Positions 1-6,618 of a stretch of DNA of 9,429 nucleotides are shown here, piece by piece. The first letter of the stretch is position 1. Every line of letters begins with the position of its first letter. The stretch is from Bacteroidota bacterium (lineage in GTDB: Bacteria; Bacteroidota; Bacteroidia; Bacteroidales; UBA4417), in assembly GCA_020048595.1 (NCBI GenBank), contig JAIFMH010000292.1, forward strand, positions 1 to 9,429, written 5' to 3'. The translations under genes were made by a program, and so were the position numbers. The notes under the pieces are model-generated. The model had not been told where the DNA came from, did no database searches, and saw only the letters and a list, made by a program, of their open reading frames with translations.

Positions 1-1
1 G

Positions 2-25
2 CGATTAGGCGAAATATTTGGCTAA
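2..25 (+). CDS. Possible 3' end of an upstream gene cut by the window edge
   Basis: Reading from base 2, a short open frame ends at a TAA at 23-25 with C-terminal residues RLGEIFG. Another frame, from base 1, ends at a TAG at 28-30 as AIRRNIWLK. Either could be the tail of a plus-strand gene, since a hairpin terminator follows at 81-105. Too little sequence is present to choose a frame or name a product. The stretch could equally be the untranslated 3' end of a transcript. Confidence 0.2.
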   Translation, partial: RLGEIFG

Positions 26-80
26 AGTAGTCCTGTTGAGGCTACAAAATTTTAATCTCATTTTACTCTTTTACCACCTT

Positions 81-105
81 AAAGCCCTGTATTTGCAGGG
101 CTTTT
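81..105 (+). terminator. Intrinsic terminator of the upstream unit
   Basis: The arms AAAGCCCTG (81-89) and CAGGGCTTT (96-104) are perfect inverted copies with a 6-base loop. The right arm runs into TTTT, with a second T-rich run just after it (GCGTTTT). This is a typical rho-independent terminator on the plus strand, probably ending a gene to the left of the window. The A-rich left flank would give weak activity in the other direction as well. Confidence 0.75.
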
Positions 106-388
106 GCGTTTTAAGAGAAAATATGCTAAGGGTGGAAGCGGTTAAATAAGAGATTTTCATCCCGATTTCACATCCTGCCTTGCCCGAACGTGTTTGTAAA
201 GCGTACTCAACGTAGCAAAGCTATAGCACCATTTATCCATACGTTGCAGTTAAATAAAGGCCATCTCAATTTTATAGTTGAACCAGCATGATTATATATC
301 GAATTACGTTAATTTTACCCTTTAAAAGGTAACATCTGGATTTACTGCCTGACAACTTACTGCTGCATTCAATTCAATAATAATAAAC
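106..388. other. Intergenic region upstream of the esterase
   Basis: No open frame of credible coding character was found here. The last 80 bases before the esterase start are AT-rich, as expected for a leader. No good match to the Bacteroidota promoter pattern (TTTG, about 20 bases, TAnnTTTG) was found. A short inverted pair, CAACGT at about 208-213 and ACGTTG at about 241-246, is the only structure noticed, and its significance is doubtful. Confidence 0.5.
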
Positions 389-1228
389 ATGAAGCAACAA
401 AAATTAAAAGCAAAACTTATATTACTCACAGCCTCATTACTAATTACCATGAATGTATTTGCACAAGATCCTGATTTTTATATTTATCTCTGTTTTGGAC
501 AGTCAAATATGGAAGGACAAGGAAAAATCGAAGAACAGGATAAAAATGTTGATAGTCGTTTCAGGGTAATGCAGTCTTTTGATTGCACTAATCCGGATAG
601 AACAAAAGGGACATGGCGTACAGCAGTTCCTCCTTTATGCCACTGTATGTCCGGTCTTTCCCCCGCTGATTATTTTGGCAGAACCATGGTTGAAAAGCTT
701 CCTGGCAACATAAAGATTGGTGTTATTAATGTTGCAATTGGCGGTTGCGATATCCGGCTGTTTGACAAGGATTTATACCAGGATTATAATTCTGCATACG
801 CTGAAGATTGGTTTACCAATATAATCAAGGCTTATGAAGGAAATCCGTATAAACACCTGATCAATCTTGCAAAGCTTGCTCAGAAGGATGGGGTAATTAA
901 AGGCATTCTGTTGCACCAGGGGGAAACAAACACCGGTGATACTCAATGGCCTGCGTATGTCAAAAAGGTATACAATGATATGTTGAATGACCTTTCTCTT
1001 AGTGCCGATTCGGTTCCCCTGCTTGCGGGTGAAGTATCCTCGGCTAAGGGTAATTGTTGTTCTGCTATGAATCCGATTATTAACAGTCTTCCTAATACTA
1101 TTCCTTCTGCACATGTTATTTCATCGGAAGGCTGTACAGCCCAGGATAACGCGCATTTTGACTCAGAAGGGTACAGAGAACTGGGAAGACGCTATGCGTT
1201 AAAAATGCTATCATTGCCAGGCTATTAA
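389..1228 (+). CDS. Exported SGNH/SASA-type carbohydrate esterase (CE6-like)
   Basis: A secreted esterase of 279 residues, likely removing acetyl groups from polysaccharides such as xylan or from sialic acid. Residues 1-26 form a signal peptide ending in FAQ, so it acts in the periplasm or outside the cell. The SGNH signatures are in order: FGQSNMEG at 36-43 with nucleophile Ser39, a Gly-rich block IGG at 117-119, HQGE at 176-179, and DNAH at 253-256 with His256 as catalytic base and Asp253 nearby. In CE6 enzymes the Glu of the HQGE block has been proposed as a triad member. About 250 mature residues is normal for the family. The mature part holds eight cysteines (35, 66, 84, 86, 120, 223, 224, 249), many for an enzyme of this size, so disulfides are possible. 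It stands alone, with a 450-base gap after it. The family is secure; the substrate is inferred. Confidence 0.88.
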   Translation: MKQQKLKAKLILLTASLLITMNVFAQDPDFYIYLCFGQSNMEGQGKIEEQDKNVDSRFRVMQSFDCTNPDRTKGTWRTAVPPLCHCMSGLSPADYFGRTMVEKLPGNIKIGVINVAIGGCDIRLFDKDLYQDYNSAYAEDWFTNIIKAYEGNPYKHLINLAKLAQKDGVIKGILLHQGETNTGDTQWPAYVKKVYNDMLNDLSLSADSVPLLAGEVSSAKGNCCSAMNPIINSLPNTIPSAHVISSEGCTAQDNAHFDSEGYRELGRRYALKMLSLPGY

Positions 1229-1373
1229 GAAGTTTGCACTGAATTTGAACAGGGGAAAATCCTGCAACCGACTCCTTTTTCATGGTTTTAGATTCACCGC
1301 TTTCGCTGTCGTGCTTCTCCTTTAGCGTGCCGCTAACATCTACCTTAGTATAATTATAGTATCTGTCTTGCAT
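1116..1373 (-). pseudogene. Possible small-protein remnant, minus strand (weak)
   Basis: From an ATG at 1373 the minus strand encodes about 45 hydrophilic residues rich in Lys, Glu and Ser, with protein-like runs such as DRYYNYTKVDVSGTL. It then continues antisense through the 3' end of the esterase gene. The first part lies in a gene-poor gap and has the purine-rich coding-strand look of its neighbours. The later part is probably only the shadow of the esterase. It could be the decayed start of a lost gene, a short real protein or chance. No family was recognised. Confidence 0.15.
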
Positions 1374-1679
1374 CACTCTCTCCGTCAAATACAAACTATT
1401 TAATGGTGATGAAGTGTATTTTTGTGACCGTCACAATAGTTGAATGGATTAGAATGGAATTGCTGAATATGTTTTACTGTGTTTACACCGTTATGCATCG
1501 GGTGATATGCGCCAGAAAATGTTATTAGTAAGATGAAAGCATGAAGCTAAATAATACCAGGTTTTTAATTATCTGTTTTCATGTAACCGTTTATATTGTT
1601 GTGCGTCATACTACAACTGGTGCGACTTCTAACCGGTAAAATTCAGAAAAACATAACAAATCATTAAAAACAGTGAATT
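1229..1679. other. 451-base intergenic region
   Basis: This region separates the esterase from the DUF4252-ABC operon. It holds the weak minus-strand open frame (about 1250-1373), the perfect palindrome at 1422-1436, and an AT-rich leader just before 1680. No convincing terminator for the esterase was seen: CAGG/CCTG at 1240-1254 is only a 4-bp stem with no adjacent T run. Confidence 0.5.
1417..1436. promoter_or_regulatory. Perfect 15-bp palindrome overlapping a TAnnTTTG box
   Basis: TTGTGAC and GTCACAA (1422-1428 and 1430-1436) are exact inverted copies around one C. This is the kind of symmetry a dimeric regulator binds. The half-site TGTGA resembles CRP/FNR-family half-sites, but the spacing is 3 bases rather than the usual 6, so it is not a standard CRP site. 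TATTTTTG at 1417-1424 matches the Bacteroidota -7 consensus and overlaps the left arm, although no clear -33 TTTG is spaced correctly. If used, it would leave a leader of about 250 bases before the gene at 1680. Confidence 0.35.
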
Positions 1680-2207
1680 ATGAGAAAATTCAGCCTTATA
1701 CTCAGTATGTTCCTCATATCAATAACCATGATGGGACAAGGAACCGTTATCACAAAATACATGAACCAGTATGCCGATAACGAAAAATTCACAAAAGTTT
1801 CGGTGAGCCAGAAAATGTTCTCGATGTTTACTAACCTGGAAGCTGGCAGCGCTGCCGAAAAGGAATTTCTGCAGGCGGTAAGCAAGCTGAAAGGGCTGAA
1901 AGTATTGATGGCCGATAGTATTCCTAATTCCGCCGCTATTTACAAGCAGGCAGTTGCCGATGTAAACAAAGCCGCTTACGAAGAGTTGGTGTCAATAAAT
2001 GATGCCCGGGGAAACATGCTGTTTTCGACAAAGGAAAGCAACGGCATCATTTCGGAATTGATTATGGTTGCAGGCGGGAAAAACCAATTTGTTATGATAA
2101 GTTTATACGGCAACATCGACCTGAAGAATATTTCGAAGATAGCACAGCAAATGCGTGTACCCGGTTTCGACCAACTTAAACATATTGATGATGGTAAAAA
2201 AAAGTAA
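1680..2207 (+). CDS. DUF4252 family exported protein, first of a tandem pair
   Basis: A 175-residue protein of the DUF4252 type, a Bacteroidota family of unknown function. It begins with a signal peptide (about residues 1-19, MRKFSLILSM through MMGQG). The mature domain starts with a KFTKVSVSQKMFSMF-type helix, continues with the lysine-rich LKGLKVL strand near residue 72, and ends with an FVMISLYGNIDLKNI segment, an order typical of the family. There is no lipobox cysteine, so it is probably a soluble periplasmic protein. It is the first gene of a four-gene operon, and the start of the next gene lies inside its last codons. The AT-rich leader and lack of a strong Shine-Dalgarno are usual for the phylum. 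Family call good; function unknown. Confidence 0.82.
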   Translation: MRKFSLILSMFLISITMMGQGTVITKYMNQYADNEKFTKVSVSQKMFSMFTNLEAGSAAEKEFLQAVSKLKGLKVLMADSIPNSAAIYKQAVADVNKAAYEELVSINDARGNMLFSTKESNGIISELIMVAGGKNQFVMISLYGNIDLKNISKIAQQMRVPGFDQLKHIDDGKKK

Positions 2208-2718
2208 GCTGATTCTGGTTTTCTGTTTGCTGGCAGGGATGTTTCCAGCCCTCAAGGCACAGGAAATGCCTTTTAAAGACTATGCAGATACGCACAAAGA
2301 CAGGAAATTCTGTTTTTATCCCAGTACACTGCGCATGATTAATATTGCCAAAGATCCCGACTATAATGAGCTGGTAAACGGAATTGAAAAACTGCTTGTT
2401 TACACGCTCGATTCGGCAGCAAAAGCCAGCCAATCATACAAAAGCATCATTACTTCGTATAAAAAAATCGGATTTGAGGAATACGCCTCCATGTCTGGTG
2501 GAGAAACAAATTTCTTTTTGTACGGAAAGGAAAACAAAGATGAAAATCAATTTGTAGGAGTGATGAAAACGGAAGATGGGATGTATGCTTTTTATATGCG
2601 TGGCCAGATTGGATGGCAGAAAATTCCGGCATTGATGCAGAGTTTTCAAGCGGATGACATGATCAATATTTTTGACCTCAACAAACAGAAAAGTGGAAAA
2701 CGTCCTCAAAATAAATAG
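2188..2718 (+). CDS. DUF4252 family exported protein, second of a tandem pair
   Basis: A second DUF4252-like protein of about 176-177 residues, diverged from its neighbour but of similar length and layout: a KFCFYPSTLRMINIA helix, a central YKKIGFEEY segment and an FYMRGQIGWQKIPALMQSF end. Adjacent ATGs at 2188 and 2191 give a good signal peptide (KKSKLILVFCLLAGMFPALKAQ), whereas the upstream GTG at 2155 adds residues before it, so an ATG start is chosen. It overlaps the preceding gene by 17-20 bases, which suggests translational coupling. The TAG at 2716-2718 lies inside the start of the ABC ATPase gene. The pair probably arose by an old duplication and may act together. Function unknown. 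Confidence 0.78.
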   Translation: MMVKKSKLILVFCLLAGMFPALKAQEMPFKDYADTHKDRKFCFYPSTLRMINIAKDPDYNELVNGIEKLLVYTLDSAAKASQSYKSIITSYKKIGFEEYASMSGGETNFFLYGKENKDENQFVGVMKTEDGMYAFYMRGQIGWQKIPALMQSFQADDMINIFDLNKQKSGKRPQNK

Positions 2719-3589
2719 CCTTTCAAAACGCTTTGGCAGAATTCAGGCAGTTGACAAGTTGGACTTGACGGTTACTAAAGGCCAGGTTTTTGGCATACTC
2801 GGTCCTAACGGGAGCGGCAAAACCACAACACTAGGAATGATACTCGAAGTAGTTGCGCCAGGCGGGGGAACCTTCGAGTGGTTTAGCAATGTAAAAGCTG
2901 TTGAAGCCCGCAAAAATATCGGTTCGATACTCGAAACACCCAGTTTTTATCCTTACCTCACCGCGGTGCAGAACCTGCGCATCGCAGCTCACATCAAGCA
3001 ATGCGGAACCGGAAGAATTGAAACCGTGTTGGATCTGGTGGGTCTGATCGACAGGAAAGATGATAAATTTAAAACATACAGCCTGGGGATGAAACAACGC
3101 CTGTCCATAGCGTCAGCCTTGCTCTCCGACCCGCCGGTACTGATTTTAGACGAACCCACCAACGGCCTCGATCCGCAGGGAATAGCCGAAGTGCGTGATT
3201 TGATTAAAGAGATTGCCTCGCAAGGTAAAACCATCATCATGGCCAGTCACCTGCTTGACGAAGTTCAGAAAGTGTGTACCCATTTTTGTGTTTTGAGGAA
3301 AGGAATTAAGATTCATGAAGGCAGTGTACAAGATACTCTCGGTGAAATAAACCGTGTGGAAGTGGCAAGCCAGGATATGGAAAAGCTGGAAAAATGCCTG
3401 GACAGTTTCCCCGGGCTGGAGTCCGTTCAAAAAACCGGTAACAGTCTATTTGTTGCATTGAAGCCGGATTTTACTTCGGCAGAAATTAATGATTTTTGTT
3501 TTAAACACGGAATAGTTTTAAAGAAATTGGTCACCCAAACCAATTCCCTGGAAAAGGAATTCCTCAAAATACTGAAAGAACATGATTAG
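2693..3589 (+). CDS. ABC transporter ATP-binding protein, BcrA/lantibiotic-immunity-like
   Basis: The cytoplasmic ATPase of an ABC-2 exporter, about 298 residues from the GTG at 2693. No ATG precedes the Walker A motif, so a GTG or the TTG at 2672 must be used; the GTG gives the usual short lead before LKINSLSKRFG. Motifs in order (GTG numbering): Walker A GPNGSGKT at 37-44, signature SLGMKQRLSIA at about 130-140, Walker B LILDEP at 150-155, H-loop His186. The residue expected to be Gln in the Q-loop is Glu (ETPSFYPYLT, about 81), the E-loop described in lantibiotic and bacitracin immunity ATPases. A C-terminal extension of about 90 residues is usual for this subfamily. It overlaps the DUF4252 gene by 26 bases and the permease start by 8, so all are probably co-translated. 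Substrate not predictable. Confidence 0.93.
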   Translation: MENVLKINSLSKRFGRIQAVDKLDLTVTKGQVFGILGPNGSGKTTTLGMILEVVAPGGGTFEWFSNVKAVEARKNIGSILETPSFYPYLTAVQNLRIAAHIKQCGTGRIETVLDLVGLIDRKDDKFKTYSLGMKQRLSIASALLSDPPVLILDEPTNGLDPQGIAEVRDLIKEIASQGKTIIMASHLLDEVQKVCTHFCVLRKGIKIHEGSVQDTLGEINRVEVASQDMEKLEKCLDSFPGLESVQKTGNSLFVALKPDFTSAEINDFCFKHGIVLKKLVTQTNSLEKEFLKILKEHD

Positions 3590-4409
3590 GGCGCTGAAAT
3601 TGGAATGGCTGAAGATCAGGAACTACCGCCTTTTCTGGATATTAATCGGGATGTACCTGCTGGCCTTGGTCGTAATTGCTTCAGGCGGCGGGCTGTTTCT
3701 GGCATGGCTGAAAAGGCAAGGTGTTGATTTCAACGGAATTGACCCTACTATTCTGCCGATTTATGATTTTCCCGATATATGGCAAAACATAGCTTACCTC
3801 GGTTCGTTCAATAAAATTTTACTGGCGTTTATTGTAATTATTTCCGTTAACAATGATGTGGTTTATAACACCATGCGCCAGAATGTAATTGACGGCATCA
3901 GCAAAAAAGAATTCCTGTTGAGTAAAATGTCATTTATCGTTGCCATGGCGTTCATCAGCACACTGTTTCTTTTTCTTGCCGGGCTTGTAAACGGTTCGAT
4001 TTACTCCCATGTTTGGGGCGTTGAATTTATTTTCGACGAAATGGAATTCCTGGCAGCTTATTTTTATGATATCCTGGTTTACTGCACACTGGCATTCCTG
4101 CTGTCACTTATCATCAAAAAAGCGGGTTTCATTATTATTGCGCTGTTTTTGTACACCATTATGTTTGAGCCGGTTGCTACTGCTATTTTTCAGAATGCAC
4201 CTTATTTCAGGGACGGTATTATGCCGGAAATTGTTCAGTATCTGCCAATTAAATCGTTGAATAATCTCATTCCTTTTCCTTTCAGCCGGTATGTTTTTAT
4301 GGAAATAGATGATTTTGTTCCACTCAAAGCAATTATTGGCAGCACGGTTTGGTTCGCTGTTTATCTGTCTTCAATCGTTTTTATTTTGAATAAAAGGGAT
4401 TTGAAGTAA
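3582..4409 (+). CDS. ABC-2 type transporter permease
   Basis: A 275-residue inner-membrane permease that pairs with the preceding ATPase. About six hydrophobic segments are visible: residues 17-41, 77-91, 114-137, 155-178, 181-204 and 250-270. The stretch RQNVIDGISKKEFLLSK (99-115) between the second and third is the cytoplasmic coupling element typical of ABC-2 permeases of Bacteroidota. The protein begins with KLEWLKIRNYRLFW, a common start for the family. The ATG lies within the ATPase stop (ATGATTAG), a classic coupled junction. It ends the operon, and no strong hairpin terminator follows. The likely role is export of a peptide, lipid or drug-like molecule, inferred from the ATPase subtype. 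Confidence 0.9.
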   Translation: MIRALKLEWLKIRNYRLFWILIGMYLLALVVIASGGGLFLAWLKRQGVDFNGIDPTILPIYDFPDIWQNIAYLGSFNKILLAFIVIISVNNDVVYNTMRQNVIDGISKKEFLLSKMSFIVAMAFISTLFLFLAGLVNGSIYSHVWGVEFIFDEMEFLAAYFYDILVYCTLAFLLSLIIKKAGFIIIALFLYTIMFEPVATAIFQNAPYFRDGIMPEIVQYLPIKSLNNLIPFPFSRYVFMEIDDFVPLKAIIGSTVWFAVYLSSIVFILNKRDLK

Positions 4410-4737
4410 AATCAAATATCAGTGTGTTTTTTAGTTTCATTGCCGTTTCCATAAATGCTTTAATGCTGTAAAGAGCGGATTGAAACTATTCATGAAAATG
4501 AACAGTCTGCAAGTCCTAAAATTTACAGCTAAATGGATTTTTGATACTCTGTTTATTGAGAATCATATGGTAATTGAGGAAATAACTTAAGTCCTGAATT
4601 ATTTTTAATAACGTACCAGTAAGCTGTTTCAATAAAAATGCGGGAATAAGTCAGTACGAAAAATACTGAAAGTACTCATACATAACCTGAGGCAGGTTCA
4701 CGAATGGTATTGGATTATTGTTTTAAAATAGCTTCCT
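4410..4737. other. Convergent intergenic region with several small hairpins
   Basis: This region separates the 3' ends of the ABC operon and the DUF4395 gene. It holds no credible gene. Visible inverted repeats are AGTTTCA/TGAAACT (4433-4439 and 4481-4487, with an inner CCG/CGG pairing), TCAGTA/TACTGA (4651-4656 and 4664-4669), and AACCTG/CAGGTT (4684-4689 and 4693-4698). None is followed by a proper T run, so neither gene has an obvious intrinsic terminator. Some may still form 3'-end structures. Confidence 0.5.
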
Positions 4738-5409
4738 TTATTTTATTTGTTCTGTATTTGAGGCGCCAAACAAATCATGTGGTTTCTCGCTGAATGTATC
4801 ATTAAATACAAATACAGTGAGGGTGATGTAGGCGATAAATGCCACCACAATAAGCATCTGGATTCCGGATGTCTTCTGAATATCCTGTCTGTCTTTCACT
4901 TCGCATACTTCACCGGGGCAATACTGCGCTTTTTCTTTATATACAAACGAATAGAATTTGCATCCCAGGCAAATACCAAAAACTGATTCGAAGAAAAGGA
5001 ATATCAGGCAAATCATACAAATAAGCCCGGTTATAACACTGTATGAATTTACTACTACCACAAGAATGAACATGGTAACAGCCAGAACAATGCCGATTAT
5101 CCAGGCAAACTTTTTTTGTTTGGCGCCAACATATTCGGGAACCTGGTTTCTTACAATCAATCGCCCGATGATGAGTGATGGCGAAAACCTGGGGCTGATA
5201 AAAACGCGTATCAGAAGGTCAGTAAGGAATATTACAACCGCATATTTAAGCAGCAGGAAGTCGAACTTTGTTGCTGCCGTTTGTATTGCGATAAACATCA
5301 TTAAAAAGAGTATCCCTGCTGCCGCTCTTATTTCGCGTTCGTTTACAACAGGAATTGAATATCCTGCCACATCTTCTCCAAATTTTATTATTTTATTTTC
5401 TTTTCCCAT
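4738..5409 (-). CDS. DUF4395 membrane protein with a cysteine-bearing C-terminal extension
   Basis: A 223-residue inner-membrane protein of the DUF4395 type, function unknown. The N-terminal part carries the family pattern: a VNEREIRAAAG start (22-32), a hydrophobic pair at about 28-46 and 50-68, an ISPRFSPSLIIGR loop (71-83), GAKQKKFAWIIG (95-106), a hydrophobic block at about 102-143, and the conserved CLGCKFY motif (147-153). Beyond this lie about 70 further residues with a second cysteine pair, CPGEVC (164-169), a fifth membrane segment at about 184-203 and a polar tail. Typical members are about 140-160 residues, so this is a long form. The CxxC and CxxxxC pairs might bind a metal or be redox active, which is inference. 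The gene stands alone on the minus strand, convergent to the ABC operon. A weak AG-rich stretch precedes the ATG at 5409. Confidence 0.75.
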   Translation of the reverse strand: MGKENKIIKFGEDVAGYSIPVVNEREIRAAAGILFLMMFIAIQTAATKFDFLLLKYAVVIFLTDLLIRVFISPRFSPSLIIGRLIVRNQVPEYVGAKQKKFAWIIGIVLAVTMFILVVVVNSYSVITGLICMICLIFLFFESVFGICLGCKFYSFVYKEKAQYCPGEVCEVKDRQDIQKTSGIQMLIVVAFIAYITLTVFVFNDTFSEKPHDLFGASNTEQIK

Positions 5410-5902
5410 TTTTCACTCTTTTTAAATTGTTGATTATTATGATTATAAAATACCATAAGTACTACTGACCGGAAGATCCGCTTATTGACATTTATTTCTT
5501 AAAATGCAAAAATCGCCTGTAAAAAATGTGGATTGATGCCTGAAAAATCCATCATGGTTGACATGCCAAATATACTGAATCCTCTGTTACATCTAGATAG
5601 TGAAATATGTATTTGGATACTATCAGCAGTCTATCTCTTTGATTGTGAGTATTTAAGTTAGCGAGAAAAAGTAGTAAGCCGGAAGTTAACGAATTAGTAA
5701 AAAGCTCTAATTGAACCTGAATTATGGAATTATGTTCAATTCCACATAAAACAAAAACCTGGTTAGCCTGTTAACTTAGTTCAATTAAACTAACGTAAGG
5801 TTTCATAAAGGCAATGCATCAAATTCCTTTTATATTCCGGATCAGCAGGAATTTTCTCGTTTTGGGTTTAATCCTAGGCATAAGCAGGCTGATGCGTGTA
5901 AA
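5410..5902. other. Divergent 493-base intergenic region, rich in inverted repeats
   Basis: The region between the divergent DUF4395 and hemerythrin-like genes contains no credible open frame but must hold the promoters of both. CAAATATA at 5567-5574 reads as TATATTTG on the minus strand, a -7 box candidate for DUF4395, but without a matching -33 box. Between 5709 and 5793 the octamer GTTCAATT occurs three times, once inverted, and several alternative hairpins are possible (separate entry). GATAGT/ACTATC around 5596-5625 is another loose inverted pair. Confidence 0.5.
5709..5793. repeat. Cluster of GTTCAATT repeats and competing hairpins
   Basis: AATTGAAC (5709-5716) pairs exactly with GTTCAATT (5734-5741). 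The same GTTCAATT occurs again at 5779-5786. A competing stem, TGGAATT/AATTCCA (5725-5731 and 5738-5744), uses part of the same arm, so the two structures exclude each other. A further stem TTAGTT/AACTAA (5776-5781 and 5788-5793) surrounds the third copy. This could be a set of regulator sites or a switching leader for the hemerythrin-like gene 110 bases downstream. AT-rich sequence forms such pairs easily, so function is unproven. Confidence 0.3.
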
Positions 5903-6493
5903 ATGCTTTTAACTTTTTGCATGAATCCATCCATCGATATACAAAGTGATCACGTTGCCATGTCCATCATTCTTGATGCTATGGAAAAACGGGCTAACGA
6001 AATACTTGAAAACGGCAATGTTGATTATTTCAGGATTGGCCAGATTCTTGATTTCCTTCATAATTATACGGATAATCTCCATTATGAAAAGGAGGAGCGT
6101 ATACTTTTCCCGGCTGTAATGGACGTTACCAAGCCCTGGATTTCGAAGACGATCAACAATTTAATACATGAACACGCAGTAGCCCGGGAGTATATAAAAG
6201 AAATTGACAAACTCCTGTATGAATGCCTTGCCGGTGATTCTGCCGCACTACAGAAGTTAGGTTCCGTTATGCTGAGCTATGTAGAGCTGGAAAAAAATCA
6301 CATTAAGGTTGAAGACGATGTTGTAATGCCTCTATTTAAAAGGCTGCAGGAATCAAATAAGCTGGATGAATTCAAATTTGAATTTAAGCAATTGCCGGTC
6401 GAAAAAATTGATCACCTGAAATACCTTGAATACTACAGGTTGATTAATATCCTTTCAACGGAGAATATTTACGGGAATAAGCCAGGCATGTAA
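5903..6493 (+). CDS. Hemerythrin-like (HHE) non-haem diiron protein
   Basis: A soluble four-helix protein of 196 residues with a hemerythrin-type diiron centre, likely cytoplasmic because no signal peptide is seen. Candidate ligands fit the family order: His17 (SDHVAM), His60 and Glu64 (LHYEKEE), His91 (HEHAVA), His133 with Glu137/Asp138 (NHIKVEDD). The FP after the second pair (ERILFPAV) and MPLF after the last (DDVVMPLFKRL) are typical HHE features. Such proteins bind oxygen or nitric oxide, sense redox state or help repair iron-sulfur centres; which applies here is unknown. A second start at 5921 (Met7) is possible, and both keep all ligands. The last 40 residues lie beyond the bundle and match nothing recognised. 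It is monocistronic, convergent to the repeat-protein gene. Confidence 0.88.
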   Translation: MLLTFCMNPSIDIQSDHVAMSIILDAMEKRANEILENGNVDYFRIGQILDFLHNYTDNLHYEKEERILFPAVMDVTKPWISKTINNLIHEHAVAREYIKEIDKLLYECLAGDSAALQKLGSVMLSYVELEKNHIKVEDDVVMPLFKRLQESNKLDEFKFEFKQLPVEKIDHLKYLEYYRLINILSTENIYGNKPGM

Positions 6494-6578
6494 GCCGGAA
6501 TCAGAATACTGTAAACTCATACAGGAGAATGACAATTCTGCCGAAAGCGGCGGAAACCAGACGTGTGCCTCAAGGTAT

Positions 6579-6605
6579 AAAAAAAGTCCTGCTGCTGGCA
6601 GGACT
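6579..6605 (-). terminator. Intrinsic terminator of the repeat-protein gene
   Basis: On the minus strand an 8-bp perfect stem (AGTCCTGC at 6585-6592 against GCAGGACT at 6598-6605, 5-base loop) runs straight into seven T residues (plus-strand A run 6579-6585). It lies about 40 bases past the stop of the minus-strand gene. This is a strong rho-independent terminator for that gene. It has no T run on the plus strand, so it would not efficiently end the hemerythrin-like transcript. Confidence 0.85.
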
Positions 6606-6618
6606 GGATGTATATTGA

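Noticed and set aside
1..60. 3' part of a tRNA or other structured RNA at the left edge
   Set aside because: A small stem (GTAG/CTAC with CCT/AGG) is present around 27-45, but there is no T-arm GGTTC pattern, no acceptor stem and no CCA end.
1422..1436. Standard CRP binding site
   Set aside because: The half-sites resemble TGTGA/TCACA, but they are 3 bases apart rather than 6. It is kept only as an unassigned palindrome.
2155..2190. GTG start at 2155 for the second DUF4252 gene
   Set aside because: It would place extra polar residues before an otherwise clean signal peptide. The ATG pair at 2188/2191 fits better.
4958..5425. 155-residue plus-strand open frame antisense to the DUF4395 gene
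   Set aside because: It is the antisense shadow of a clear membrane protein. The minus-strand product has family motifs and membrane segments; this one has none.
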